Shown here: positions 1 to 16,500 of the stretch, one piece after another
How positions within the stretch are numbered: position 1 is the first letter of the stretch
Layout of the letters: every line of letters starts with the position of its first letter
Source: Atopsyche davidsoni
Lineage: Eukaryota > Arthropoda > Insecta > Trichoptera > Hydrobiosidae
NCBI GenBank assembly: GCA_022113835.1
Contig: JAILWY010000023.1
Coordinates: forward strand, 2,170,001-2,234,000
DNA length: 64,000 nt
Reading direction: 5' to 3'
The notes under the pieces: model-generated
The model's database searches: none
What the model was told of the DNA's origin: nothing
The model's input: only the letters and a program-made list of their open reading frames with translations
Position numbers and translations under genes: made by a program

Positions 1-316
1 TTCTTATAAAAATAATTTATAAAAAAAACCATGAAATTAATAAAAAAGATAATATCTATAAGATTTGCAAATGGCAAATAATTCAGTATTGGCTATTTAG
101 AAATATATTTTGCATAAAACTTAGCTTGAATCAACCAAACTCTTGGTGGAGGTGACCATATGATTATTATTATAGTATCGCAAAACGGTTTCATAGGTCT
201 GTAGAAGTTGTATTAAAACATCTATTTTAATGCAAAACTTATCAATATACATCATGTACATTTTGAATGTGAAATGTTTTCCGAGAGATATGTAATTATA
301 ATGCTACAATTACTAC

Positions 317-2149
317 CTTCTTCATGTACTCTGTGACTGGGTTTTGTCTGAGAAAGTCGGTGCTCTCTCGGGTGTAAAAGCGTTCTGTGTCCTCAAGGAA
401 TACTGCTTCGAAGGAGTCCTTGTACACAGCCAAGTTCTGTCCGCGAGCATTCGGGTCCTCTTCGTTTAGACCGAGCTCTACATAGCAATTTATTACCTGA
501 AAAGATTCAAAACATATTATTTAACATGGAAACTATTGTCAGTGCTATCTGTAAAATATAAAAAAAACCAGTTTGATTTATCATACCCCAGAAACGAGGC
601 GGGTATTGATGGTCTCTCCGTTACGTTCTCTCTCGATGAGCTTCAGCACTGCATTGGTCACCTGCTTATTGAGGCACTTGAATAGTTTGTCTCTCCATGT
701 CACAAGCGCCAACTGGTATATTTCATATATGCTCTGAAAAATTAATCAATTTCATAAATTGCACAAATGCATAAATTATTTCAAGCAGCGCTGGATCTGT
801 CCATGCCTATGATGTTCTCACCTTTCTACCTTCTTCACACTCTCTCTTGACCCAGTGCCTGTTCAGGTAGGAACAAACGCCGTTAAGGACCTTGGATGAG
901 AATTGGTATTCTTCCCACTGGCGTGTGTAAAAGTCTAGGACATCTTCTCCCATCAGTTCTACTCCATCCTAGAATTAAATTTGTAAAAATTTATAAGCAT
1001 TATGTTTTTCAAAATACAATACCTTTAAGCATTTATGAATATAGGGATATTTTAGTAAAACTATAAACAAAATCATTTTAATATATTTTTTTAAAGTCTC
1101 ATTTAGCAATGGTTTTGCTCAACACCCTACTATTAGTAAGCAAAATTATTTGAGGAATAAGTGAGTGTCACAAGAGTTGTATGAGTATTTAAAGTGAAAT
1201 TACGAGTTCATCAATGGCTTCATAATATCATTTTACAGTTTTGCATTCCTTTTATTGCTAGGTCTGAACTCACATTGAGTAGAGTGACGAGGTATTTCCG
1301 CAGAAATTCCCGCAGACGCTTGTAGAGCTCCAGGCCCACAAGCTGAGCACCACCGGATTGCGCGGGTCCGGCTGAGGCCCGCGAGCGTGCTGGCGCCGCT
1401 ACAGCTCCACGACCCCCTCGTGCGCTCGATCCACTTCCACTACTGCTCCCGCTACTGCCTTGCTGGTGCACCGATGTACAATAGTTGTACACATGACTGT
1501 ACATTAATTAAGGAACAAACCACAAATAAAAACCACCCCCATCTTTTTAGTTTATATCAAACTCCAAATTTAAAAAATAAAGTATTTACATTATTTTAGA
1601 ATATTACATTAACAAAATGAAGAAAAATATGAAAATCTTTTCGTATTCAGTAATGACCTTATGAATTGAATGAATTTGATTTATAAAGTTCTACATGAAA
1701 AGGATACGTATAGAGCTCCATATATCTAGGTTTGGGCATGAACTGCCTGTTGTAGACTTGTTCTATTCCTTCTCGAAGATCCCCCCATATCTGAAAAAAT
1801 ATGTATTGTTACTAGTTGAGTATTTAGTTTATATTATCAACCATTCCAAATTTACTATAAAAATATTCAAATACTTATTATATATATCATTAAATCAGAG
1901 ATTCTCCTTTTATAGGTTTTATTTCGAACTTTAAATTTAAATGCGAGAAGCATATGCTTTAATTAAGGACACAAATCACATTGAAATATATTTTTGAGGC
2001 AACATCAGTCATTGTAATTAAGGTGGCTTCAATAATTGCTATTTATGAAAACATATTTTTTTTCATTAACACCAAAATTTTATTGGTTTAATCACCTGAT
2101 CTAAATCGATCTGCTTGGGTCCCGGAGGAGGCCCCGATCTAGATCCCAT
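317..2149 (-). CDS. Cul1: Cullin-1, N-terminal third (partial at left edge)
   Basis: Scaffold of SCF ubiquitin ligases: the N-terminal cullin repeats bind Skp1/F-box proteins and the C-terminus (outside the window) binds Rbx1 and is neddylated. Six exons on the minus strand: 2149-2096, 1790-1708, 1496-1274, 968-822, 733-587, 496-317; all have GT donors and AG acceptors and join in frame (834 nt, 278 aa). Diagnostic stretches are [72 protein letters not shown] and [20 protein letters not shown], all typical of CUL1 rather than other cullins. Cullin-1 is about 775 aa, so some 500 residues lie beyond base 1. The start ATG is the first one ahead of the conserved block. Exon 3 carries a Gly/Ser/Ala-rich linker longer and more biased than the human equivalent. 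Exon boundaries were read by eye. Confidence 0.95.
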
Positions 2150-2732
2150 ATTCCTGATTGAGCAATCTCAGGCTCCGTCACACCAACCAGTCACTCGCAA
2201 TAGTCCAAGCTTCAGGCCGTCTTGCTCACTTGCATCTCTACCGGCTTCCACGTGCTAAAAGTGTTTTTCTGAATAACCAGTTTGAGACTTGAGTTGATCT
2301 CTCAGTTCGTGGATATTTAATCAAAAATATTTATACAGTGGATAGTCGCATTTCTGTTCCAAGTCTTTGAATTAAAATAGTAATCTTTTAATTGGTTCTA
2401 CTCTTATGACTGAGATAAATTTTTTGACCGCTATTTTTGACAATCTGAAAAACATAAAATAATACAATTTGATCAGGAATAGATTTATTTATTTCAGTGG
2501 TAGAAATTTCTGAAGCACTGTTCATATTGACTGAGCTCAACATCAGGTTTTCTAAGTATTTCCAGTTATTAAATAGGCTGCAACTTTCTAGTAAAACAAA
2601 TTTAAGCATGACTTAAACATTATATTTTACAATTTAACAATATCTAACTAGTATATATGCAAATTTCAATTATATATATAAAACACAAACTCAAAAACAG
2701 CGGTTAGTAGGCCGCGCTAATCTTTAAAACCA

Positions 2733-3637
2733 TTGAACCGATGTGCCCCAAACCGGTTTCATTTGAAAGCCAATAATACTAAGATGGTTTTAGACCATTC
2801 AAACAATGCATTAAATACATTCAGTCTATTAATTAGGTTGATTTTCGACATTTTCCATACAGAAACTATGAAATCACTCAATTTCAGATGGGTCGTTACA
2901 TCAGCAGTAATGAAGCTGTCTGGCGAATTCTTGGTTTCAGTATTCACAAACGATATCCAACTGTTTTAACATCTTGCTGTTCATTTAGAAAACGGTCAAT
3001 TGTAATTGTGCTACCCGGTAAAGTTGTCAAGTACAAATCGATTGACACAGTTATAAACGAGGAACAAGCTGTCAACTATCCAAAAGAGTTTTTTTAACTC
3101 TTTGCAACCATCTCGAATGCCACCACACATCATAACTTTAAAATTTGGTTCACCATAGATGCTCATTCGCAACTTAGATCCACCTAAATTGTGCTGTTAA
3201 AAAATTACCGCCGAAGTTAATCGAAGCCACAATCATCAGCGGCAAATGTAAAGGAGATGATGTGCTGATACCACGAATTCCAATGATTTCAACCGATTTG
3301 CCCTTCGATTTCAAGCGATTACAGTTTCCAATGCGTCCGGCTTTTGCCATAACTATCAACAAGGCTCACGGCCAATCGTTAAGTATTGCTAGTTTGAACA
3401 TAGAAAATTCCTGTTTTTCGCAACATGCCTGTTATGTTGCGTGCTTTAGAGTTGGAACACCGAAAAGACTTTATGCTTACACACCTACCGAAAAAACTCA
3501 ATATATCCGCTAGCATTAAGATAAAAAAGTTAATAAATAAACAAAATTTCTTTTTTTTTTTTTTTAACAAATAATTTTAATAAAAATGTATTTTATATTT
3601 TTATTTAGCGTAGTAGCACGCGCCGGGTATCCGCTAG
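2733..3637 (+). mobile_element. Decayed Helitron with helicase remnants and CTAG 3' end
   Basis: Broken pieces of a Helitron Rep-helicase (Pif1-like C-terminal half) lie in shifting frames: GRYISSNEAVWRILGF near 2888, KSIDTVINEEQAVNYPKEF near 3040, MPPHHITLKFG and NLDPPKL near 3115-3190, then MISTDLPFDFKRLQFP and AFAITINKAHGQSL at 3262-3400 (helicase motif near the C-terminus). Stops and frameshifts separate them, so it is inactive. A GC-rich imperfect hairpin (CGGGTATCCG) is followed by CTAG at 3634-3637 and then T, as expected for a Helitron 3' terminus. The 5' end (TC) was not found; the start given is where similarity begins. It sits between the divergent Cul1 and SREK1IP1 genes. Confidence 0.85.
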
Positions 3638-6170
<2,533 letters not shown>

Positions 6171-7505
6171 ATAAAATATAATGATTATTACAAATAATAG
6201 TGGACTGACTTAATTCATTTTAGGACAATATAAAACCTGGAGAGACTGTTTTGGCTGAAAAGCGTGCTAAAAGTAATAAAATCAATACAAAACACTTTAG
6301 TTCAAATCAAGAAACGTCCATGTAAATATAGTCAATTTTTGTTATTAAGAATTTAGACTGTGTATAGAGTACATGCCACCAATATTCGTAAACCTTTATT
6401 TTTGTTTACCTCAAAACACATCTAGTCTAATAATAATAGTATTAAGACACAATATATCTGCATGGATAAAAAACAGATTTATTAAATATTTAACATACAT
6501 CGATTGCGGTTATTCAAGTGTGCTACAGCCAGTGTAGTAATGTTGAGTTTTAGAAACATTTGGATACAATAGATTTTGCTAACAAAGCGACGTTTATTAT
6601 GCTAGTCTACATAGCACAATGTCAGTAATAGCTTGCATGCTCTATTTATGATAATTTAAAAATGAACCCCCTTTTTCATTAGGCACACTGAAGACACTAT
6701 GATAGTGGCTTCATTGCTGTAGAAACAAACATGTCAGAAGGCATATTTTATACTCTTTATTTCCATTGACCAAGGTTAAACTTATATTGATTTTTTGTAA
6801 AATATAGATTTTTATTAAAATCTGCAGTTTTTGTTTGTAATCTGTGATTTTTTACTATAATGTTTGGGTGGCCTTGGTGAAGGCAGTTTTTCTTTCCCTA
6901 GTAAGGTCAGTTGTGAACTTGGTCATGCCAAAGGGTTATTGTTCTCTTGATCCATAAAAAATGGCCATTTGGCCCTAGTATTGAAAGATGTCATTATACT
7001 TATTTTTATGGTATCTTTAAAAAAATTGTTTTTCCGTATATTTTATAACCTATAAAGCTACTAGAGCTGGTTGTCTAGATTTAATTTCATTTCAAAGTAA
7101 TTTTTATGAAAGATGATAAATCATACACATTTACCGTTTTCAACAGTTGACTATTTATTAGAAACAGGTTGAAAGCATAAATTGATAAATACATGTCTAT
7201 TATATTACAAATATCGATCTCGCTTCTAACAATGATCAATAAACAATCAAAAAAATTTCACTGGATTAAAATCTTGTAAATAGAAGGATGTTCAAAGATA
7301 TTGATAAAAGCAGAGTTCAATAAAAATTCACAAATGCTTGATGTGAAACATTACATTGTATACACTGTTACATTATTTGAAGAGATAAATATCAATATTA
7401 CAGATATTTTAAACGGTGTTCCTGTATAAGGTAGATAAAAGATGATTTAAATGATGATATATCTTCAAATAATGATAACAGCATGATCCAAGTAGCACAG
7501 GTTCC
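6171..7505. other. Convergent intergenic / 3' UTR space
   Basis: Holds the 3' ends of SREK1IP1 (plus) and NDUFA8 (minus). AT-rich. A TTTATT at 7154-7159 is a possible minus-strand poly(A) signal for NDUFA8. No additional coding signal seen. Confidence 0.5.
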
Positions 7506-8783
7506 TTAATCGGTAACCCAGTGCAAACGAGCACCATACTTAGCAGGTTCACGAGGATAGTTATCGGGCAGACGAGGCGTGGCATCTGGATACACGGCTT
7601 TCTTTTCCTTGGGTGGGGCAGGTCTCTCGGAATTATGGATGCGGGCCCGGCAAAAGTAGCCATATTCTGGCCTCGGGATATTCATTTTCTCAAGGACGCA
7701 GTCATCATAAACACTTTGTGTCTTGCGGCAACTGGGTGAAGAAATTATCATTAATAATTATTTTATCTGTGTTTAAGTTCGTAACGTTGGTGCAAGTGTA
7801 GTGCTGAAGGTCTTTTTTAAATCTCATGACCGTTGCTGGATTTTACTATGACAGTTGCACTGATTGATCTGTGTTAACAGGAGCTAGCTTAAAAATGTCT
7901 CTTAAATGTACACGAAATAATAACTAAATTGGAAGTTTTTGTCTAAGTAAAAAGTTATACATACTTTCCAAAGGCTTGGTCTCCAGAAGTCTTGTCCAGG
8001 CATGTTGCATGTAATGTGAACTCCTGGCGACAGCTTTTCTTCAACAACCGAAAGAATTCCAGGGAGCATGATGTTACTTCCCGCCCCTCTTTCAGGCACT
8101 TACGAGGATCGTCCAATTCCTTTCTGCACAGCATGAACTCCTGCATGAGAGTAATATGCAAAAGTGTTTTGATTTTATCATTTCACAAGAATCATTGAAA
8201 TATGTAATTTTGAAACTAATTATTTTACATTTTATATAATTTACTTATGTTGATAAATACTGAGGCTCTAATTAGCTTGATAAGATAATTATAAAAAAAC
8301 TTTTGAGGTTAAAATTATAAAGGTACATAAGATGAATTAAGCCGCAACATTTCAATACTTATAGACTGTCAATTTATAACTATATAATGAATTTGATATG
8401 TAAGAAAACTAGAATAGAATTAAAACAAAATGTAACTGATATATTCAACTATGAGATTGAAGTGTCAACTGCTCTGATGGCAGGCATAAACACAGATGTT
8501 ATGCAACCATTTTCAATACTAAATTAAGTTTTTTTCAAAACACAGATATAATTCCACTTTTAAAATTCATACATAATTGTTTTTAGTGCATTAAACATAC
8601 ATTTTATTTAATAACAATTGCAATAATAAGAATTTAATGTATTGTAGGACTGACATTGTTTTGCTGTTCGCAGTATTTTCCTAGATGGAAAGAAGCAGCA
8701 CGCAAAGTCGACCCTGATAAATCGACTTCAGGGACGGTTAGCTCTTCGTCCTTAGGAAGTTCAACATCGTAGGTTAACACCAT
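7506..8783 (-). CDS. NDUFA8: NADH dehydrogenase 1 alpha subcomplex subunit 8 (complete)
   Basis: Accessory subunit of mitochondrial complex I, located on the intermembrane-space side and imported and oxidised by the Mia40 pathway. Exons 8783-8655, 8140-7965 and 7731-7506 join to 531 nt, 176 aa plus TAA; human NDUFA8 is 172 aa. Four CX9C motifs are intact: C38/C48, C58/C68, C80/C90 and C103/C113, the quadruple CX9C arrangement known for this family. Other markers are EFMLCRKELDDPRKCL, ALD-like SLEFFR, CRKTQSVYDDCVL and a Pro-rich C-terminus ending RLHWVTD. The first codons (MVLTYDVELPKDEELTVPEV) fit the family N-terminus. The first-intron donor is GTCAGT after AAT; the second intron splits codon 102 (AA|T). 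Confidence 0.95.
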
Positions 8784-11700
8784 TATTGAAATGTATATTT
8801 ATTATTTCAGGCTAGTGCCTGGCACCTCGGGAATTTTGGATTCGTGACTTTGAAAGCGCAGTGTTGCCAGAAGACCAAAGCTAAGATTGCCGAGAGTTGC
8901 CTCACTCAGGTTGACAAAACAAAAAAATCCTAGAAAATTAGTTAATAAATATGATAAATTTAAAAAATATATAAACCAACTTTTACAAAAACTGTTAGTC
9001 AAAATTCACTGTAATCTGATTGGTCAGATTTTTATGCGTGATTTTTTTTTAGACGAGTAGCTGCCATAGACAAAGCGATGATGCAGTATTTGCAAATTAA
9101 TAGTAGTTACTCTATTGATCAAACATTTTCATTAGTTGCATGTCAGGTATTTTAAAAATGAAATCGTTGATTCAGAATCTTGCCTCATAAAATATTTCAA
9201 CTCTCTTTTAGTAAGCAAGTCTTTGAACAAAACCCCATTGAATAAAAATTAATGTAAGGTTATGATTATAAGAAAAATAAAAACATATTTTAATTTATAA
9301 AAGAACTTTATTTAATATGGTAAAACTAAAAGCCTATACAATAATTAATATTTGAACACAAAATTATTTTATTACGTAAATAATTAACATTCATATATTT
9401 TTACAGGAATATAAATATAAATAAAAAATTAAACGTTATATTACAAAAGAATATGCATTATAATCACAATTTGATGCTTTACCCCGATAAGGGACACATA
9501 CCTTCTAATTTCTACGGACAAAACTTACAGTCTATTTAATTCATATCCGCATACGGAAAACTATACGATTGTGTTACAACAATAATAATTGGTTACAATA
9601 GGCACCGTGCAAAGATACCGGAGAAGAAGAAATGTGAATTTTTTTTAATGCTCTCTCAGCTTCTTTCACATCCCATTTTCTCATTGGTTTTACTAATATT
9701 CTACCAAGGCACAATGCCTTCATTTCATTACGTGTATTCTATACAGAGCATAGTAAAAAGTATATACATACATAATGAGAAATTAATTTAATTATATTTT
9801 TAACAAGTTATATAATATAAAAGTATTTTTATTATTAAAAAGTGACCTTACCAATTTTTGTCATAGTAAAAATATTTGAATACCTATTACAAATAAAAAT
9901 ATTAAGTAATGTGAAAATACATTATAAATATATTATACACATATTAAGGGGCCCCGTGAATAAGCTGAGTCATTTTTAAATGTAATTGATTTTGAAGATA
10001 GCCAAAAATAAAATAAATACCAGCTCCGTAAAATATTTAAAAAATGATATCATTTCGTGAAGATTATAGGTTACTTTCTTTGGTATTATCTTAAAAACAC
10101 TTTATGCTACATACCTCAATACAACAATAATTAACAATCCATCAGATGAGCATTACATTAAAGAAAAGATCATGTAAGCATCATATTTTGTTCCCACTTT
10201 TTCATTAAAGTTGAAGCTCATTCAAATTTGATTATTAAGTTAATAAAAAATGCATCAACTCTGGTAAGGTAATTAATTCTACGATTTGATGAGAAGCGTC
10301 CTAATCTAAATGATATCATTTCACAAAACTGTAGCGTTTTTTGCTTTGAAAAATAATTGACTGAATGGATTAAGAATTAAATCTCTTAAATTTATAATGA
10401 ATATTATATTATTACATGCACATTAAAATAATATTTGAATGAGTATATTTGATTCTTCATTACCTTCGTTGTATGGCTTGATTGCTTGATAGACGAGTCA
10501 AAATAGACAATCGTAAAATAAAAACAAAATCAAAGTATAAATGGGATATATATTTGTAGGAATAATATGTATATGAATAGAATTATACATCAGATTAATG
10601 TTATAAATATTTTCAGAGATACTACAAGTACCACAGAACACTTATGGAGGCAAGGCTCCATAGATAAAGCTTCAGGGTTCTTAAATGATTATTACGACAC
10701 CTGAATATAAATTGGGATAAAACAAGGATGGGGTTTGGAAGATTGTGGGATTTAACTATAGGGTTTGAATTCATGTCTCAGCTGCCTACCGAAGTGCTAA
10801 ATCTAAACGAGCAATTGCGAATGCAAGAAAAATTAAATACAATGAATGCATTCATTGTATTGAGCATGACACCGATTTGAAGATTTAGAATTAAGTCTTT
10901 GATTTGCTTGCATCTGAACAGATTCACTTCGGTCACGAAGCGAGGCTAACGACGCACCTGCCTTTTTAAATTCATGTCTCAAATAACCTGGTGTGACAGA
11001 AACAAAGTCACTACGAGATTACTCACAGGGAAAAAAACTCCCAAGCTTCATAATTGACTATACAAGATATGTTATTTATTTTCACAAATATTAATATGGC
11101 AACCTCCATATTTATTTTATCTTACAAAATCCAACACATCTTTATGTTTAAACATTACAAAAAAATACACAAATAAAATGGAAACAAATTACTTAAATAA
11201 GAAAGGAGTAATTTTTTAAAATATATCTGTTTATATTGAATATCATAAAAATAATTCTTGTTTTATGGCCGCGCTATTTTTAATACAAAAATATAAATAA
11301 GTAAAACGTGTATTCGTATATAATAGTAAAAAAATTAAAAAATCGAATTAGAGACATATGTACTACGGACAAACGAACACGGGACAGAAGAACTCACACG
11401 CAATATTGCAACTGAGGGAGTAACACTAACCTAACACAACCTAATCTACAATTTCACATAAATAAAATATATTGCAATGACATATTGTCTTTTGGTGCCT
11501 TTTAACTTATGCCTTTGTGACATTTGTCCGTTCAACACAAAAAAAAAAAAACTCACTGGTCACAAGAAACGCAATTCCATAATTTCAACAAATCAGTGGA
11601 TAATTCAGAGCATTTCATTTATTGCACGTTTACTTTAAATGATGAAAGAACCTTGGTTAAGTGAGTAGACAACAAAGATGAAAAATACATTAACATTATT

Positions 11701-13508
11701 CTATTTAATATTTTACTAGAAATTATGACTATTAGCCTATATGAGAAATTTTGCTCACAGTAACGTGGAAAAAAGATATCAAAAGAATTTAAATGTCCGA
11801 TAATATTCTGCTGTATTTGATAATATTATGTTGTAACATCTGAACTCTAAACAATTTCACAGGAAACGCAGGTAAAACATGTCAAATTATATAAAAACAT
11901 TTGCATTTTTTAAATTTAATAGTAAAACTCATTCAGTCAAGCATCATAACTAGTCACAATAAAAGATATACACAAGTTATAATATACCATGCAGTTAGTT
12001 TGATAAGGTTCTGTTTTAAATTTTGGATTAAAACAAGAAACATTGATGACAATTCAAAAAGATCTAAAAATTAAAAGGTTGTTTCCCTCACACACATTTC
12101 AATACAAAAGCAACTTTATCAAACTAATCATATGAATTGTCTTTATCATTTTCGTCTTGATAATGATTAAATTTTTAGTAAAATTTAAATCATATAGTTC
12201 CCAATCAGCAGTATAGGTATTTTATATATAAGTTGTTACACAATAAAAAAAAAAGCACCCGGGAACATAACTACTAACATGATATGAAAATATTGCAGTT
12301 TTAAATAGATAAAATGTATAAAAAAATAATAATATTGCTAAGATGAATACAAAAAGGAAAACAGCAACTTGGATAATCAGCATTACTGATATTGGATTAT
12401 TGGTTTAAAAGTATTTCTACAAAGTTCTGTCAACTCTCTGTTGCTAGCTTGATGTGAAGTATATGTAAAAAGATACGCTTTTTGTATATGAAGAATTTAT
12501 TTTACGAAATCACACTTTCGTGCGTTAAAACAACCCCTTAAGAAGATTGTTGTTAATTAAGAAACTCAGCATTAACTTAGTCATTTTTTATTAAGTAGAT
12601 TGTTAAAATACTGATTCTGATTACAAGGCATGCGATTCTACTATTTAATTTTTTTCGACAAAATATTTCATAAAAAAATTGTACCACTTATAAAAAAACA
12701 TGGCTGGCTGAAAAATATTTGTTAAAACCCATTGATTTAAATAGCATTTATCGGTATCGATTATCATTATCGAAGGTTGGGTCATTTTGAGCCGGTTTTT
12801 CAATAATTATTAAAAATATTTAAATAAACACATACATAAATAAAACAACAGGCTCTATTACTTTTCAGAATCAGTCAGTTGGTAATATTGCATGAAATAG
12901 AGCAATTAAAAAAATATATAGTAAAAAAAAATAATCCATAAAGCAATAATATTAATTACAACTTAAAGAAATAAACGATTATGCACAAAACAGGTGGGTA
13001 CATGAGGGAAAGACAATATAAAAAAAATACACTCGCACTACAACTCTAGTAATTTCAATGGATTTCGACTGCACTAACATTATGATATGGCAAAAAAAAA
13101 TATCACAAGGATTCCACACACCGTCACATCCATAATAATTGTCTTTGGTATTATGCCGAGTGTCAGGCAACAATCAAAATTTTGTCCTAGAAGCATTACA
13201 TCACATCTCACTGTTCTGTGTCTCTGTGTCAGTTTTTTTTAATACACTAGTCGTCCGTGAAGGCAAAATGTTTGTAAATAAAAAAAAAGTTGCACCATAG
13301 ATTACGTTGTATCCTTAACAATCGATGATGGGTCCTTCACTAAAACTTGATAAAAATATAAAAACGCATATTTATTCATTGGATTTGTGAAGGGTACGAG
13401 AGAAAGAAACAATCGGTATGAATGAGTTTCGTATTCTTAAAATAAATCAGCTCTGTTAACGACGGCGTTCTCTTTCAAACGTTCTTAGATTTTGTTTTGA
13501 CTTTTTGT
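8784..13508. other. AT-rich interval; SV2-like 3' UTR plus intergenic
   Basis: No open frame with coding character. The right part is probably the 3' UTR of the SV2-like gene (minus strand): a TTTATT (AATAAA on the minus strand) at 13371-13376 lies about 130 nt past its stop, with further ones downstream. The left part contains the NDUFA8 promoter. A perfect 26-bp palindrome centred on ATGCAT spans 10836-10861. Otherwise nothing recognisable. Confidence 0.5.
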
Positions 13509-16500
13509 CTACATGAGGTTGGAACTGCTGTCGACGAGACGGGTAGAGAACACAGTTCCGGTGATGACGATGAAGCCAGTCATTAGTGTTGCCAGGGCAT
13601 AGCTGTTGAGCGTGAGATTGGAGTATATTCCTACAGCTATGAGACCGGTTACGTGGCCGATGGAGAATAGGAACCCATGGGCAGTGCATCTGGGGAGAAA
13701 AGATTACATGTTAATTAGCAATAATTCCAGTCTGGGTTGAAAAGAGACGCTACCTGTATTGAAACTCACCTTAAGTGGACGGGGTACGACTCTACAATAA
13801 TGACGGTGAGGCCGAAGTGAGCGAGAGCCAGGAGTCCCTCGAACACTGAGCTGTAAGCCACGATGGAAGTTTCTGATTCCAAAAAGTACAGGCCTGGAGT
13901 CGAGAGGGAAACTAGAGCAAGGCTTCCAACTGAAAATGTACAAAATAGTAAATATAGACATAATCCAGCACTTACAGGAATCATAGACCAATAAAGAGTT
14001 TGGTTTAAAGAGCAACAATGTATTTCATTTACCGATAGTAGGCACTCGTCCTATAATGGGCAATATCCCAGCTCCTATGATGAAGGCTATGACAGTGGCC
14101 CCAGCCATGCAGGCGTGCACTCTTTCCGCCTCTATCAGGTAGATGTTGTGATCGGCTTCCAAGGGACAGGCTGGAGACAATCCCAAGATGGTACTGTTGA
14201 TGAGGCGACACTCTGCATCCATGTGACGGGCAGTGTTCAAGTCCGTATCGATAAATCTACAGAAGAATTTAACTATATTTTAATATCCATTTATAGTTGA
14301 AACCAAAGCAATTCACTGATGAATTTTAAACAATATTTGCATTGCTAAGTAACTGGGAAATGAATTAATATTGCTTTATTTTGTATAATGGTTTGTTTCT
14401 CTCTTTATTGATAATTTAAATAGATATTCAATATCGTACCTGGATCCTTGGAACAAGCTCTTCTCAAAAAATGTCAGTGAGCTCATTATATTAGAGAACT
14501 CCACGTCGTAGAACTGGCACGAGCGAAACACCACATGCGAGAAGGTCACATCCTTGAATGTGCAGTTGATGAAAGTGCACTTTTCATAGACAACATTCTC
14601 TATGGAGGAGTTGAAGGCGCTGAACTCGTAGGTTTGGTTGGTTATTCGCCGAGTGCTGGCTTGGAATAGGGCGTTCTTGTTGCGGACAATCAGCGATGGT
14701 GCGTATGCAGACATGGCGAATTGACAGAAGAGAGTTGCAGACAGGGCACCTGCCAGCATATACGTGGTCCGGGCAAACGGAGATGAGAATAGCTGCAGAA
14801 AACAGCTCCAGAACTGTAAAAACAAAAGCACATTAACAGTTGGTTGTTGTTTGGAAAAGTATTTAAAATTTTAGAAGTATACATGGCTCATTTAGGGTTA
14901 AAAAAATTATACAGAAAGACAAAATAAAAAAACTATCATCAAAATTATTTAGTTTATGTTTTTGGCGAGAGTGTAAGGATGTTGACCTGGTGCACGCTGT
15001 TGGCCATATCTGCAAGCACAGAGCGCGCAGGAGGTGGGGGAGCGAGACGGTGTGAGGGCCGCTTGCTGGGCAACTCCAGCTCGCTTAGTTGGTAACCCCC
15101 GGCTCCGGCTCCGCCAGCGCCACCGGCACGCGAGCGGTTCTTCTTGTAGATGCGCTACAAAGAGAGCATTGAGTTGATTTAATTCAAAGATGTTATTTAC
15201 AAATTTGAAAGGGTGTTAAAGTTTATAAGGATATGTCTCTCACTTGGTATATCATGAGGGCTTCCACTTCACGGCCACATTCCAGGAGATACCGCGGAGA
15301 CTCGTGAGCCCACACAAGAGCTGCCAGGGCTGCTACAGTGGGCAGCGTGCATAGTAGGAGATATCTGCAATTTTAAAAAATCACACATAATGTGGATTGA
15401 TTTATAGTGCCATAGCCTTTTAGCAACTTATCCAACTGGGAAGTGTTACAAATTATGTGTGAAAAAGTGTGTAAGAATAATCTTCAAGATTATGATTGAT
15501 GTTTAAGTGCGACTAATAAAGCAGTTGAATTCTGATATTGAAAAAGTTCTGGATTCCCATAACAAACTAATAGGAATATTGCTTCAGGAAAGTTAGAAGA
15601 TTACAAGAAGACCTGACAAGAACAACTTTGAAAAATCAACCAATCCATTCATGATTGTAAAACAAAGGAACCTAGAAGTATCTGACCTGTGCCACGCGCT
15701 GAAGTGTTCCTTATTTTCAACAACAGTGTCTCGGCCCGTTTCGGGGAGTGTGAGTACTGCCATACCAGCGGAGAGCAAAGCGCCTAGACCGCAGCAGGCT
15801 AGTAGTGGGGCGAGGACACGGGCGCGCCGGGAGCTGCCACAGCTCATCTCTGATAGTGCTCCAGCTGCTGAAACAGGCGCTCCTCCTATCCCGATTGCCG
15901 AACAAAACCTAAAACATTGATAGATTTTAGTTTGACTTGAATATTTTATTGTATTTGTTTTGTTGTGAGTATTGGAAAGTAAGGCTACCTGGCCATCATG
16001 AAGGGGCCATAGGTGGGCATGAAGGCGGCGATGACTCCGAACACAGCATTGACTCCCAGACAGGACAGCAGTGTGCGGCGGCGCCCCATGCGGTCTGACA
16101 GGTTACCCCACACTGCTGAGCCGCAAGCAATACCCAACACCGTAATGGAGCCTGAAAATAAAATTATAATTTACACACTATCCTGAGATAACAAAATCTA
16201 TTTTGTGGAATTTCTTGTCACCCCTTTGAAAATTATTAATAAAGTTATTGCAACTGATATGTGTATGAAATCTGTTGTCTTTTATATCAATTAAATTAAA
16301 ATTATTCATCTTATTAGATTATTAACTTTGTCTTTCATAGAAGATATTATCTATTTTTGTAATTGTTATTTAAATAAATAGAGTACAGTTTCTGGATAAA
16401 ATATAAAATAATAATAATGGATCTTCACCATTCAAATGCCTTGTCCCTCAACAAGATAAAAAAACGGGTTGATTTAGATATTACATAACATTTTTTAAAA

